From NCBI RefSeq assembly GCF_019431375.1, contig NZ_CP080267.1:2235933-2299932 (forward strand): a stretch of 64,000 nt of DNA, in the 5' to 3' direction. This document shows positions 52,802 through 62,139 of this stretch, piece by piece. The notes under the pieces were generated by a model. That model was given only the letters and a program-made list of their open reading frames with translations, ran no database searches and was not told where the DNA came from. Every line of letters begins with the position of its first letter. Position 1 is the stretch's first letter. A program made the position numbers and the translations under genes. The DNA comes from Alcanivorax sp. (lineage in GTDB: Bacteria; Pseudomonadota; Gammaproteobacteria; Pseudomonadales; Alcanivoracaceae).

Positions 52802-54259
52802 ATGACCCGCCCCTTCGGTTTCCAGTTCGACAACAGCTACAGCCATTTGCCGGAAGACCTGTTTTCCCGCTGTCCACCACAGCCGGTGAAGGCACCGCAG
52901 ATGCTGCTGTTCAACCGGGCCCTGGCCAAGGAACTGGGGCTGGACGGCGACGGGCTGGACAGCCCGGCAGGGGCAGCCCTCCTGGCGGGCAATGAGCTGA
53001 TCGACGGCAGCGATCCCATCGCCCAGGCCTACGCTGGTCATCAATTCGGCAACCTGACCATGCTCGGCGATGGCCGCGCCATTCTGCTCGGCGAACAGAT
53101 CACCCCGGATGGCGCGCGGCGGGATATCCAGCTCAAGGGCGGCGGTCGCACGGTATTTTCCCGGGGCGGTGATGGCCGTGCCGCGCTGGGCCCCATGCTG
53201 CGCGAGTACATCATCAGCGAAGCCATGCATGGCCTGGGCATCCCCACCACCCGCAGTCTGGCCGTGGTTAGCACCGGGGAATCCGTATTGCGCGAAACCG
53301 CCCTGCCCGGCGCCATTCTCACCCGGGTAGCCGCATCACACCTGCGGGTGGGCACCTTCCAATACGCCGCCGGCCGGCAGAATCCGGCGTTACTGGAAGC
53401 GTTGGTGGATTACACCCTGAACCGTCATTACCCGGAAAAAAATGACGGCGACAACAAGGCACTGGCCTTGCTGGATGCGGTGATGGACAGCCAGATTGAT
53501 CTGATCGTGCACTGGATGCGGGTAGGCTTTATCCACGGCGTGCTCAATACCGACAACGTGACACTCAGTGGCGAAAGCATCGACTTCGGCCCCTGCGCCT
53601 TTATGGACAGCTTCGACCCGGACACGGTGTTCAGCTCCATCGACCGTCAGGGCCGCTACGCCTATGGCAATCAGCCCACCATCACCCAGTGGAACCTGAG
53701 CCGTTTCGCCGAGACCCTGCTGCCACTGATCGACGAGGACGTGGACAGCGCCATCGAGAAAGCCACCGCTGTGATCAAGTCTTTCAACGAACGCTACAGT
53801 GGAAAGTGGCTGGCAATGATGAAGAAAAAGCTGGGACTGTTCGGTGATGATCCGGTGGATGAAAAGCTGATTACCGATCTGCTGGAATGGATGAAAACCC
53901 ATCAGGCGGATTACACCAATACCTTCCGTGATCTCACTGCCAAGTCTTTCCCAAAAGATCGTTTTTACCAGGATGACGACTTCATCAACTGGCACCAGCG
54001 CTGGCAGGCCCGACTGGGGCGGAACCGCAAGCCACTCAAATCGTCCCTGTGCCTGATGCGCAATCACAACCCGGCGGTGATCCCCCGCAACCATCGCGTA
54101 GAAGCAGCGCTGGTCGCAGCGGAACAGGGGAATCTCTCTGTTACCACGGCGCTACTGAAAGCGCTGAACGCCCCGTATGAGGACCGCGGCCTGGACAACG
54201 CCTATCGCCAGCCGCCAGCGCCAGAGGAACGGGTCTGCCAGACATTTTGCGGCACCTGA
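52802..54259 (+). CDS. selO: Protein adenylyltransferase SelO (YdiU family)
   Basis: Pseudokinase of 485 aa that transfers AMP from ATP to Ser/Thr/Tyr residues, linked to redox stress. It begins FGFQFDNSYSHLPEDLFSRC, and carries AYAGHQFGNLTMLGDGRAIL, GRDGRAALGPMLREYIISEA-like active-site text (GGDGRAALGPMLREY) and HGVLNTDNVTLSGESIDFGP. ATG 52802 gives the family N-terminus. Bacterial SelO proteins with this length lack a selenocysteine tail; here the end is CQTFCGT, carrying Cys-x-x-x-Cys. Confidence 0.9.
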   Translation: MTRPFGFQFDNSYSHLPEDLFSRCPPQPVKAPQMLLFNRALAKELGLDGDGLDSPAGAALLAGNELIDGSDPIAQAYAGHQFGNLTMLGDGRAILLGEQITPDGARRDIQLKGGGRTVFSRGGDGRAALGPMLREYIISEAMHGLGIPTTRSLAVVSTGESVLRETALPGAILTRVAASHLRVGTFQYAAGRQNPALLEALVDYTLNRHYPEKNDGDNKALALLDAVMDSQIDLIVHWMRVGFIHGVLNTDNVTLSGESIDFGPCAFMDSFDPDTVFSSIDRQGRYAYGNQPTITQWNLSRFAETLLPLIDEDVDSAIEKATAVIKSFNERYSGKWLAMMKKKLGLFGDDPVDEKLITDLLEWMKTHQADYTNTFRDLTAKSFPKDRFYQDDDFINWHQRWQARLGRNRKPLKSSLCLMRNHNPAVIPRNHRVEAALVAAEQGNLSVTTALLKALNAPYEDRGLDNAYRQPPAPEERVCQTFCGT

Positions 54260-54304
54260 TAACCAGTCGCCCCGACCATGGATTTGCCCTGCCCACAAAA
54301 GACG

Positions 54305-54480
54305 CCGTAGGAGCGTCGCTGGCGGCGCGATAGCCCAACGTGGCTAAAGAATGTATTACCACAGATGGCACAGAGCACACCGAGGAAAAGAAAAGGTTTT
54401 CTCGGTGTGCTCTCTGCCATCTGTGGGGAGAATGCTTTTAAAACAGGTTTGGGATCGCGCCGCCAGCGACGCTCCTACGG
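54305..54480. repeat. Nested palindromes: REP family (4) with an inner inverted repeat
   Basis: Outer arms CCGTAGGAGCGTCGCTGGCG (54305-) and the matching right arm ending GACGCTCCTACGG (to 54480) enclose an inner palindrome at 54359-54426 (CCACAGATGGCACAGAGCAC pairing with GTGCTCTCTGCCATCTGTGG). The inner one resembles 2089-2160. The inner element looks inserted into the loop of the outer. Confidence 0.85.
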
Positions 54481-54504
54481 CATTGTCTGGATCGCGATAT
54501 CAGA

Positions 54505-55176
54505 TCAGGGGGTCGATGAAAACGTGACGGAGAAGCCGCTACGCTGCCATAGCCGTGCCACCCACAAGGTATGCAGATTGATCAGCACCGCCAACGTCCA
54601 CTCAAACCCGTCATCCATGGTGTCGTAGTGTTCCGGCCAGATCACGCCAAGTATCAATGACCCGATGCCCACCAGAAGCGTAACGCCGCACAGCCGGAAC
54701 AACCGCTGCCCCGCCGACGACAGCGCACTGTTACGCAGGGAGGCACTCAGCCCCAGTTGTGCCAGGTAGGTCAGGCCGAAGAATCCCACGACACCGATCC
54801 GACGCAGCAGGTAGGGCGTATCCCCCACGTGGCCAAGCACCACCGTATACAGCGCCAGAGGCAGGGCCGCCAGCATCCCCAGCCACCACCAGACCTTCGG
54901 CTCCACGCCCAGTTGCCGTAACCAATAACGATTGCTCCACCAGAACAACACCATGCAGACACAGGCAGGCAACATGCCCGCCTTGAACACGAAATAGGCG
55001 GTACCAGAACGGGACGCGCGGGAAATGCTGGTACACCCCTCGAACCAGGGCAGGCACCAGGGGACCAGCTGCTCACTGGCGGAGAGCAGGTAGCAGACAT
55101 GCATGGTCACCAGCGGCAACAGGGCAGTGGCCCAGGCGAGTGGCGCCAAGCGGACAGCGGTTGGCGACGTGGTCAT
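54505..55176 (-). CDS. Integral membrane protein of unknown function
   Basis: Protein of 223 aa with about six hydrophobic helices (for example LAPLAWATALLPLVTMHVCY and MLAALPLALYTVVLGHVG). A soluble loop with FEGCTSISRASRSG follows the first helix. It could belong to a Frag1/DRAM-like group but is not securely recognised. It is convergent with selO across the nested palindrome. Confidence 0.6.
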   Translation of the reverse strand: MTTSPTAVRLAPLAWATALLPLVTMHVCYLLSASEQLVPWCLPWFEGCTSISRASRSGTAYFVFKAGMLPACVCMVLFWWSNRYWLRQLGVEPKVWWWLGMLAALPLALYTVVLGHVGDTPYLLRRIGVVGFFGLTYLAQLGLSASLRNSALSSAGQRLFRLCGVTLLVGIGSLILGVIWPEHYDTMDDGFEWTLAVLINLHTLWVARLWQRSGFSVTFSSTP

Positions 55177-55271
55177 GGAGTGAGGTTAACGCAAGACAAA
55201 GGGCCATCACACCAGTCAGATCACCGTCATCGCGACAACGTCTTACCGGAAAGCAGCAAACGTAATGCCTT

Positions 55272-55355
55272 GCGTAGGGTGCACTGAGCCTAAGGCGAAC
55301 TGCACCGATCCGGCGTTTGAATGGTGCAGTTCGCTTGGGCTCAGTGCACCCTACG
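55272..55355. repeat. Inverted repeat, CGTAGGGTGCACTGAGCC family
   Basis: CGTAGGGTGCACTGAGCC pairs with GGCTCAGTGCACCCTACG, and GCGAACTGCACC pairs with GGTGCAGTTCGC inside. A third palindrome type of the window, between divergent-side ends of the membrane protein and yghU. Confidence 0.85.
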
Positions 55356-55377
55356 TCTTGATCAGCACCGGGGTTTG

Positions 55378-56250
55378 CTATTGCTCACCTTGCAGCTTGT
55401 CCAGGGTGCGCAGCTCGAAATCGCTGGCATCATGGCGTTCCCACAACTGGCTGGAAGGGTCGCCCCAGGCGCGGTTCACTTTACGGCCGCGTTTCACTGC
55501 CGGTCGTTCGCCGATCTGCTCGGTCCAGCGCAGCACATTCTTGTAGGTGTGGGCTTCGATAAATTCCGCCGCTTCATAGACCTTGTTGGTCACCAGCGCA
55601 CCATACCAGGGCCAGATGGCCATATCGGCAATGGTGTATTCATCACCGGCGATATAGTCGTTTTCTGCCAGCTGACGATCCAGCACATCCAGCTGCCGCT
55701 TGATCTCCATGGTGTAGCGATTGATCGGGTACTCGTACTTTTCCGGGGCGTAGGCATAAAAATGACCAAAGCCGCCCCCCAGCAGTGGCGCACTGCCCAT
55801 TTGCCAGAACAACCAATTGAGCGTTTCGGTACGTTTGCCTGGTTCCGCGGGCAGGAATTCAGCAAATTTTTCTGCCAGATAAAGCAGGATGTTGCCGGAC
55901 TCGAATACCCGGCGTGGCGGGGTAACGCTGTGGTCCATCAACGCGGGGATCTTGGAGTTGGGGTTCACCTCCACAAAGCCACTGCCGAACTGGTCGCCAT
56001 TCTGAATATTGATCAGCCAGGCATCGTACTCCGCATCCTTGTGGCCCTTCTCAAGCAACTCTTCCAGCATCACTGTGACCTTTACCCCGTTAGGGGTGGC
56101 CAGGGAGTAAAGCTGCAAAGGATGCTTGCCCACTTGCAGGGCCTTGTCATGGGTGGGGCCGGCGATGGGGCGGTTGATATTGGCGAAAGCACCGCCATTG
56201 GCCTGGTCCCACTTCCAGACGCGGGGTGGGGTGTAGGTGTCATCGGACAT
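55378..56250 (-). CDS. yghU: YghU-type glutathione transferase
   Basis: Protein of 290 aa of the Nu-class GST/YghU group: a long N-terminal extension (YTPPRVWKWDQANGGAFANI), the thioredoxin-like domain with LYSLATPNGVKVTVMLEELL and NPNSKIPALMD, and the helical domain with FESGNILLYLAEKFAEF. These enzymes reduce disulfides and organic peroxides with glutathione. ATG follows GGGAG. A single gene. Confidence 0.88.
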   Translation of the reverse strand: MSDDTYTPPRVWKWDQANGGAFANINRPIAGPTHDKALQVGKHPLQLYSLATPNGVKVTVMLEELLEKGHKDAEYDAWLINIQNGDQFGSGFVEVNPNSKIPALMDHSVTPPRRVFESGNILLYLAEKFAEFLPAEPGKRTETLNWLFWQMGSAPLLGGGFGHFYAYAPEKYEYPINRYTMEIKRQLDVLDRQLAENDYIAGDEYTIADMAIWPWYGALVTNKVYEAAEFIEAHTYKNVLRWTEQIGERPAVKRGRKVNRAWGDPSSQLWERHDASDFELRTLDKLQGEQ

Positions 56251-56381
56251 AAAAACAGCTCCCGGTTAGAATCATCTCTTATCGGCAGGGTACCCGCCGA
56301 CGGCGCTCAGGTCTTGCCCTTTACTCCATGATGCTTGGCATTTTCTACCGCTTTTCACGCACCCTGTCGGTAGCCTGCTGA

Positions 56382-56768
56382 CTACACCCAGCGCCTAACC
56401 GATTCGGCTGTATCATCAGGCCGGGTATTGAAGCAAAGCCGGGCTTGAGGCGCATGACGGTGCACCACGTTAATCACCTTCTCGAAAAGCAGGAAATTGC
56501 TTTCCACAACACGAACCCCGGCACCGATCAGCACGCAATCGTAATGCTGCTGCGCCAGTTTTTTCTGCAGTACCGCCTCTGCGGTGTCACCAAAATCGAT
56601 CAGACACTGTTCGGCAGCATAGCCCAGCTCCTTCAGGGCGTTTTCCGACGCGTCCAACCCTGCCTTGACCTTTTCCGCATTGATACCCGGCACGAAACCA
56701 TAGGCCGGATCTGAAAAATCAATCAGGGTTGGCTCCAGCCCAACAATCAAAACCGTCTTCTCTGCCAT
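56382..56768 (-). CDS. Conserved hypothetical protein
   Basis: Protein of 128 aa with an alternating beta-alpha pattern: KTVLIVGLEPTLIDFSDPAY, YDCVLIGAGVRVVESNFLLF and ARLCFNTRPDDTAESVRRW. It probably has a Rossmann-like or receiver-like fold, but no catalytic motif is clear. ATG 56768 follows GGGAG. It lies 36 bp downstream of the ABC exporter gene on the same strand and may be co-transcribed. Not recognised. Confidence 0.65.
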   Translation of the reverse strand: MAEKTVLIVGLEPTLIDFSDPAYGFVPGINAEKVKAGLDASENALKELGYAAEQCLIDFGDTAEAVLQKKLAQQHYDCVLIGAGVRVVESNFLLFEKVINVVHRHAPQARLCFNTRPDDTAESVRRWV

Positions 56769-56804
56769 TGCTGCCACTCCCTTTCAGAATTACCCGTTGA
56801 AGGC

Positions 56805-58595
56805 TTAACGCGATATACCACTCTCGTGCTGCTGGACTTCCCACAGGTGCGCATACAAGCCGCCCCGGGCCAGCAACTCGCCATGACTGCCCTGCTCCGC
56901 CACCTGGCCGTTGTCCAGCACAATGATGCGATCCGCATCCATGATGGTGGACAGGCGATGGGCGATCACCAGGGTGGTCTGCTGGTGGGAAATCTCGCGG
57001 ATGGCCTTGAGAATGATTTTTTCCGAATGGCTGTCCAGGGATGAGGTGGCTTCGTCGAAGACCATGATCGGCGGATGCTTGAGCAACGCCCTGGCGATGG
57101 ACACCCGCTGCTTTTCACCACCGGAGAGTTTCAGTCCCCGTTCGCCCACCATGGTGTTCTCTCCCTTCGGCAGGGAGGCGACGAAGTCGGACAGGTAGGC
57201 CAGCCGAATGGCCTCGCGAACCTCTTCGTCGCTGGCATCAATACGACCGTAGCGCACATTCTCGAAGATGCTGGTATTGAACAACACCGTATCCTGGGGC
57301 ACCACGCCGATCTGTCGGCGCAGGGACGTCTGGCTGACCTGACGAATCGACTGACCATCAATGGTGATGTCGCCCCTGTTCACGTCATAGAAGCGGAACA
57401 GCAGCTTGAACAGGGTGGACTTTCCCGCCCCGCTACTGCCCACGATCGCCACCTTCTGTTTTGGTGGCACGGTGAAGCTGACGCCGCGAATAATTTCCCG
57501 TGTGTCGCCATACCCGAAGTGCACATCATCAAAGCGGATCTCACCGTCGCCCACTGTCAGCTCGCTGGCGCCTTCGCGATCCACCACACCAGGCTGCACG
57601 TCCAACACCGCAAACATGTTTTCGATATTGGTCATGGCGCCTTTCATTTCCCGGTAAACAAAACCGAGAAAATTCAGCGGCATGAACACCTGCATCATGA
57701 AGGCATTGATCAGCACGAAGTCACCCAGGGTCATCACCTTGTCGGTGACCTGCACCGCCGCCAGCACCATGGCTGCTGTCATGGCGGCGGCAATAATCAG
57801 TGACTGGCCCGCATTGAGGGCAAACAGTGACAAACGGTTTTTTCCCCGGGCCAGCTCCCAGCGCTCCAGGTTCTCGTCGTAGTTACGGGCTTCAAATTCC
57901 TCGTTGGTGAAATATTTCACCGTTTCATAGTTGAGCAGGCTATCGATGGCACGGGTGCTGCTGGAGGATTCCGCCTGGTTGGCCTCGCGGATAAAGGCCA
58001 GCCGCCATTCCGTGGCGAACACGGAAAAGGCCACATAGGCCGCCACCGATACCGCCACGATCAAGGCGAACCAGACATCGTAGTTCCACAGCAAGAGCCC
58101 GATCACCATGCCGATTTCCAGCAGGGTGGGCAGGATATTGAACACCATGAAACGCAGCAGAAAACTGATGCCATTAGTGCCCCGCTCGATATCGCGGGAC
58201 AGCCCGCCGGTACGGCGGTTGAGATGAAAATCCAGATCCAGGGCATGCAGATGCCGAAACACCTTCAGGCCTATCCGCCGCATGGCCCGCTCGGTAACGC
58301 GCCCGAACAGGGTGTCGCGCAGTTCACCGAACAGCACATTGGAAAAACGCACCACCCCGTAGGCCAGCAACAGACCCAGCGGCAGGGTGATCAACTGACT
58401 GACATCCTTGGCGTCCAGCCCGTCGACGATGTGCTTGAGAATAAACGGCAACCCCACGCTGGCCAGCTTGGCCAGCACCAGGCAAACCACCGCCAGGGCA
58501 ATACGGGTACGGAATTCCAGCAGATAGGGAAACAGGGTTTTCAGCACGGACCAGTCGATAGGTTTGGGGGTGACGTCCTGGCTCATACCGCGCAT
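56805..58595 (-). CDS. Atm1-type ABC exporter (half transporter)
   Basis: Protein of 596 aa with an N-terminal six-helix membrane domain (LLNYETVKYFTNEEFEARNY is typical of the Atm1/HMT1 group) and a C-terminal ATPase with VGSSGAGKSTLFKLLFRFYD, the signature LSGGEKQRVSIARALLK, DEATSSLD and VIAHRLSTI. It works as a homodimer exporting glutathione-linked sulfur, metal or related conjugates. ATG 58595 is inferred; frames are open further upstream. The glutathione link fits the neighbouring GST gene. Confidence 0.88.
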   Translation of the reverse strand: MRGMSQDVTPKPIDWSVLKTLFPYLLEFRTRIALAVVCLVLAKLASVGLPFILKHIVDGLDAKDVSQLITLPLGLLLAYGVVRFSNVLFGELRDTLFGRVTERAMRRIGLKVFRHLHALDLDFHLNRRTGGLSRDIERGTNGISFLLRFMVFNILPTLLEIGMVIGLLLWNYDVWFALIVAVSVAAYVAFSVFATEWRLAFIREANQAESSSSTRAIDSLLNYETVKYFTNEEFEARNYDENLERWELARGKNRLSLFALNAGQSLIIAAAMTAAMVLAAVQVTDKVMTLGDFVLINAFMMQVFMPLNFLGFVYREMKGAMTNIENMFAVLDVQPGVVDREGASELTVGDGEIRFDDVHFGYGDTREIIRGVSFTVPPKQKVAIVGSSGAGKSTLFKLLFRFYDVNRGDITIDGQSIRQVSQTSLRRQIGVVPQDTVLFNTSIFENVRYGRIDASDEEVREAIRLAYLSDFVASLPKGENTMVGERGLKLSGGEKQRVSIARALLKHPPIMVFDEATSSLDSHSEKIILKAIREISHQQTTLVIAHRLSTIMDADRIIVLDNGQVAEQGSHGELLARGGLYAHLWEVQQHESGISR

Positions 58596-58710
58596 AACAA
58601 GGCCTGTTTCGGAGAAAAGTGCCCGCAGTATAACAACATGCCGGGCAACAATCGGATGACGGAACACCCGGGAACCCTATTACCGTTAATGAATCCTTTT
58701 TCCGGCTTTC

Positions 58711-58793
58711 CGTAGGAGCGTCGCTGGCGGCGCGATTGCAAACGTCGGGTTATGCACTTCGTTCCAGTTCGCGCCGCCAGCGACGCTCCTACA
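58711..58793. repeat. Long palindrome, GTAGGAGCGTCGCTGGCGGC family (5)
   Basis: CGTAGGAGCGTCGCTGGCGG pairs with the arm GCCAGCGACGCTCCTAC across a ~35-bp loop. It lies between MBL hydrolase and exporter genes on the same strand. Confidence 0.88.
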
Positions 58794-58845
58794 AGAAATA
58801 TCAGGCAGCAGCATGCCGCCATGAATACCGGTTTTCATCGTCGGG

Positions 58846-59805
58846 CTAAGAGGAACGGGACTGCAACCACACCGCCAGGCCCTGGCTGTTGAGCTGGATA
58901 TCCAGCCCCAGCACCGCCTGCAGCTGCTCGTCGGACATCTCACAGCCATGTTCACGGGCACAGCGAAACAGATACTCACCCATGGCAGTCATTAGTACTT
59001 TTTCCAGCGCCTCAGTGTCGCTGGTTGGTGCCACGTTTTCCGCCAGGGCCACATAGTCGTCCACCATGGTCAGCAGTCGCTCGCCCAGGGGTTGCGGGTT
59101 TTCCACCATGCCGTAATGGGTTAGGTAAATACGCTGGGGCGCAAGGGCCAGCAGCTTGCGGATGGAGGCTTTCAGCGCCGGCGGATCGAACTGCACCGGA
59201 GTGGTGGTCGGGCAGATAAAGGGCCCGTTCGGGGTGGTCAGGGCAGGATAGGAAAGCCCAAAGGTATCGCCGGTGAACAGCCCCCGGGATACCGGGTCGT
59301 GGACGCAGAAGTGGTGCCGGGCATGCCCCGGTGTATCGATAAACTGCAGGGTGCGCCCGCCCACCACGGCCTGGTCCCCGTCATCCATGGTCCGCACCCG
59401 GCTTTCCGGCACCGGGATCACATCCCCATAGATATCCGCGAACGCTTTCTCCCCATAGACAGCCATGGCCCCGGCCTTGAGTTTAGCCGGGTCGATCATG
59501 TGGCGGGCGCCACGGGGGTGGATCAACAAGGTGGCCTCGGGTAACGCTTCCATCAAGCCACCCACACCCCCGGCATGATCCAGATGCACATGGGTGGGAA
59601 TCACGTATTTCACCTGCCGCCGATCAATCCCCTTTTCCGCCAGCAGAGACAGGATGATGGGGACCGTGTTGTGGGTGCCGGTCTCGATGATGGCGCATTC
59701 GCCGGCGTCTTCCAGCAGATAACAGGCCGCCAGCTCGTCGTGAACCATGGCGGTATCGATACGGGTAATGCCAAACGGCAGTGGCTGATAGACCTGAAAG
59801 GCCAT
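58846..59805 (-). CDS. Metallo-beta-lactamase-fold hydrolase
   Basis: Protein of 319 aa with the metal-binding motif THVHLDHAGG (H72, H74, D76, H77) and later metal ligands in TPGHARHHFCVHD and FTGDTFGLSYPAL. A glyoxalase-II-like or lactonase fold. The C-terminal ~100 residues form a helical extra domain. ATG 59805 follows CAGGAG. The substrate is unknown. Confidence 0.85.
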   Translation of the reverse strand: MAFQVYQPLPFGITRIDTAMVHDELAACYLLEDAGECAIIETGTHNTVPIILSLLAEKGIDRRQVKYVIPTHVHLDHAGGVGGLMEALPEATLLIHPRGARHMIDPAKLKAGAMAVYGEKAFADIYGDVIPVPESRVRTMDDGDQAVVGGRTLQFIDTPGHARHHFCVHDPVSRGLFTGDTFGLSYPALTTPNGPFICPTTTPVQFDPPALKASIRKLLALAPQRIYLTHYGMVENPQPLGERLLTMVDDYVALAENVAPTSDTEALEKVLMTAMGEYLFRCAREHGCEMSDEQLQAVLGLDIQLNSQGLAVWLQSRSS

Positions 59806-59909
59806 GGCGGGCTCCTGCAGCGCATGAGCCTTTACTATACGTCAGTGACTAGGCGCCACCCCAGGCGACCATGGTAGTAAGTGGGCGTTCGAGCACTGAT
59901 TCCCACTTG

Positions 59910-60998
59910 CTACCCGCCATTTTCCCATTGCCGCCGCCACTCCCGGGGCGACATACCCGTCCAGCCCTTGAAGGCACGGGTAAAATTGGCCGGGTTCAGA
60001 TATCCCAGCTTTTCACTGATACGGCGGATCTCCAGTGTCGGATCACGCAGCAGCTGGGCACTGTCACGACGGCGGGCGTCTTCCAGCAATTGTTGATAGT
60101 TATAACCCTGTTCCTGCAGCCGGCGCCGTAGCGTGCGCGGTGTCATGTGCAGCATCTGAGCCAGCCCCTCCAGTGATAGATAGCCGTCAGGCCCCGGCAC
60201 CAGAGCAGTACGCACACGACGCAGCACATCACTGCCCGCCGCCGACAGCGCACTTTCCCGTTCGCACAGAGCCAGCGCAGCGCGCAGGCCTTCCGGATTA
60301 GCTGTTTGCAGAGGGGCATCCAGAATGGTCAGATCGCCCTCCAGGGCAATCCCCACCCGCGGCATTCCCAGCCGCACCGGTGGCAGGGACGCCATGTCAG
60401 TGCCAGGGCGAAGGGAAAAGTCATACTGCAGCCAGAACTCCACCGTGATCGGTGCCTGGGGTAACAAGAATTCGATGCCCTTGAAAATGCTTGTCAGCAT
60501 GGCGCTGAACAGCATCTGCTGCACCCTGGCCGGCGAATCCACTTCGGGCAACAACTCCAGAAAAACGCGCTGCGTTTCCTCATGGACGGTACACAGGGCA
60601 CCGCGTCCACGCACATGCCAGTAGGTCTCGAGAATATGTATCGCCTGGCGCGGCGTGTCGGCACACATCAGGGCATATCCCAGATGGCCATGGGCGGTCA
60701 GCGGCATCCGTTGCCCGCAGGCAAAACCCAGGGAGTCATCGTCGGTATGCACCAGCACTGCGGCGGCGATGCGAATCACCGACCGCAATGACACCAGCCC
60801 CCCCGGTTCCTCCAGCCCCGCCAAATCCGCCTGGGAGAGCGCAGCGCTTTCCAGCACCCCCTGGCGTGACGCACCCGCCGCCACCGCCGCTTCCACGAAG
60901 GCATGCGGGTAAGTGGCTGACTGGGTGGGCTGACGAGTCCAGGGCGGCAGATTCGCCAGCAGCTTGTCTGTCTCCTCCATCAACTCACTGTGCACCAT
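59910..60998 (-). CDS. AraC-family regulator with arabinose-binding-like domain
   Basis: Protein of 362 aa: an N-terminal domain of the AraC-binding 'OruR/ArgR-like' kind (SLRSVIRIAAAVLVHTDDDS, FACGQRMPLTAHGHLGYALM) and a C-terminal AraC HTH pair (LEGLAQMLHMTPRTLRRRLQ and IRRISEKLGYLNPANFTRAF). ATG 60998 is used; other in-frame starts lie at 60980 and upstream. It is divergent from the metal-dependent hydrolase gene, which it may control. Confidence 0.87.
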   Translation of the reverse strand: MVHSELMEETDKLLANLPPWTRQPTQSATYPHAFVEAAVAAGASRQGVLESAALSQADLAGLEEPGGLVSLRSVIRIAAAVLVHTDDDSLGFACGQRMPLTAHGHLGYALMCADTPRQAIHILETYWHVRGRGALCTVHEETQRVFLELLPEVDSPARVQQMLFSAMLTSIFKGIEFLLPQAPITVEFWLQYDFSLRPGTDMASLPPVRLGMPRVGIALEGDLTILDAPLQTANPEGLRAALALCERESALSAAGSDVLRRVRTALVPGPDGYLSLEGLAQMLHMTPRTLRRRLQEQGYNYQQLLEDARRRDSAQLLRDPTLEIRRISEKLGYLNPANFTRAFKGWTGMSPREWRRQWENGG

Positions 60999-61118
60999 GT
61001 GGTCACCAATGATAATTATTCTGTCCGGGCAGAATCTCACGCTCCTCGCCGGGCAACCAGTACCGTATGGCCCATATTGAGACAAAAGGGCCGCCCACGG
61101 CCGCAAAGGAGCACAACC

Positions 61119-62015
61119 ATGAATGCTAATGTTCCCATTAATCAGGATAAGAAACGCAAAGGGCTCACCGGTACCGTACGCAACGCCGTCAGCAAGACCC
61201 CCAAGGGCATGGTCCCGCAAATCCGTCGCCCCAAATTCGAATTCGCCGAGAATGACCTGCCTCGTTACTGGTGGGACAACCACCCGGTGAAGACGCTACT
61301 GCTGGCTGCCATGTCCGCTGGCTTCCCGCCTGGCGAGCGTTTCTTCATCGATTCCGTGCGCCACTACGAAAAGCAGATCACCGATCCGGAACTGAAAAAA
61401 GCCATCAAGGGGTTTATCGGCCAGGAAGCGCACCACTCCCGCGAGCACGAAATGCTGAACGGTTTCCTGCAGGAGCGCGGCGTCGACCTGGCGCGCCTGG
61501 AGAAAGAAGTCCTCGGCTTTATGAACTGGATGCGTAAAAACTTGAGCCCGGAACGTCAACTCGCCCATACCGTCGCAGTGGAACATTTCACCGCGATAAT
61601 GTCCGAGGAATTTCTCCTCAAGTACGACGCACTGGACGAGATGGACCCGCGCATGGCACCGGTCTGGGCCTGGCACGCCATTGAGGAATCCGAGCACAAG
61701 GCCGTAGCCTTTGACGTCTACAAAGCCGTCGGAGGCAGTGAATTTGCTCGGGTGACCGAGATGATGCGAGTCAGCATGCTATTTCCGGTGTTGACCAGCG
61801 TGCATCTGATACAACTGATGAAGGCCGACGGCCAGCTCAGCAATGTGAAGGCATGGGTCAGCGCACTCAACTACATGTGGGGCAAACCCGGAATATTTCG
61901 CAGGCTGCTGCCCGCCTACGTCAAGTTCTACAGCCCGAAATTCCATCCGTGGAATCACGACGCCCGGGATCTGGTGGAGAACGCGAAGAAGAAATGGCTG
62001 GGTGACTGGGGCTGA
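61119..62015 (+). CDS. Metal-dependent hydrolase (PF10118 family)
   Basis: Cytoplasmic protein of 298 aa with the helical diiron-like pattern of this family: GQEAHHSREHEMLNGFL, VAVEHFTAIMSEEFLL and WHAIEESEHKAVAFDVYKAV. The family is annotated as predicted metal-dependent hydrolases and the reaction is unknown. ATG 61119 follows AAAGGAG. It is divergent from the AraC gene across a 120-bp promoter region. Confidence 0.85.
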   Translation: MNANVPINQDKKRKGLTGTVRNAVSKTPKGMVPQIRRPKFEFAENDLPRYWWDNHPVKTLLLAAMSAGFPPGERFFIDSVRHYEKQITDPELKKAIKGFIGQEAHHSREHEMLNGFLQERGVDLARLEKEVLGFMNWMRKNLSPERQLAHTVAVEHFTAIMSEEFLLKYDALDEMDPRMAPVWAWHAIEESEHKAVAFDVYKAVGGSEFARVTEMMRVSMLFPVLTSVHLIQLMKADGQLSNVKAWVSALNYMWGKPGIFRRLLPAYVKFYSPKFHPWNHDARDLVENAKKKWLGDWG

Positions 62016-62035
62016 GACCGGCCAAGGCTTACCGG

Positions 62036-62050
62036 GGACACGCACCCATT
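62036..62050. repeat. GGGGACACGCACCCATT motif (single)
   Basis: A single copy of the motif found as a palindrome at 62563-62600. Lies between the metal-dependent hydrolase and the MAPEG gene. Confidence 0.5.
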
Positions 62051-62139
62051 GCCGCGGCCAGCCCCCAAACCGGACTTCACGCCATCTTGCCTCGTCCGCC
62101 ACCACGCTGGTGGTTTATCCGTGAAAAAAGGGCCGTACC

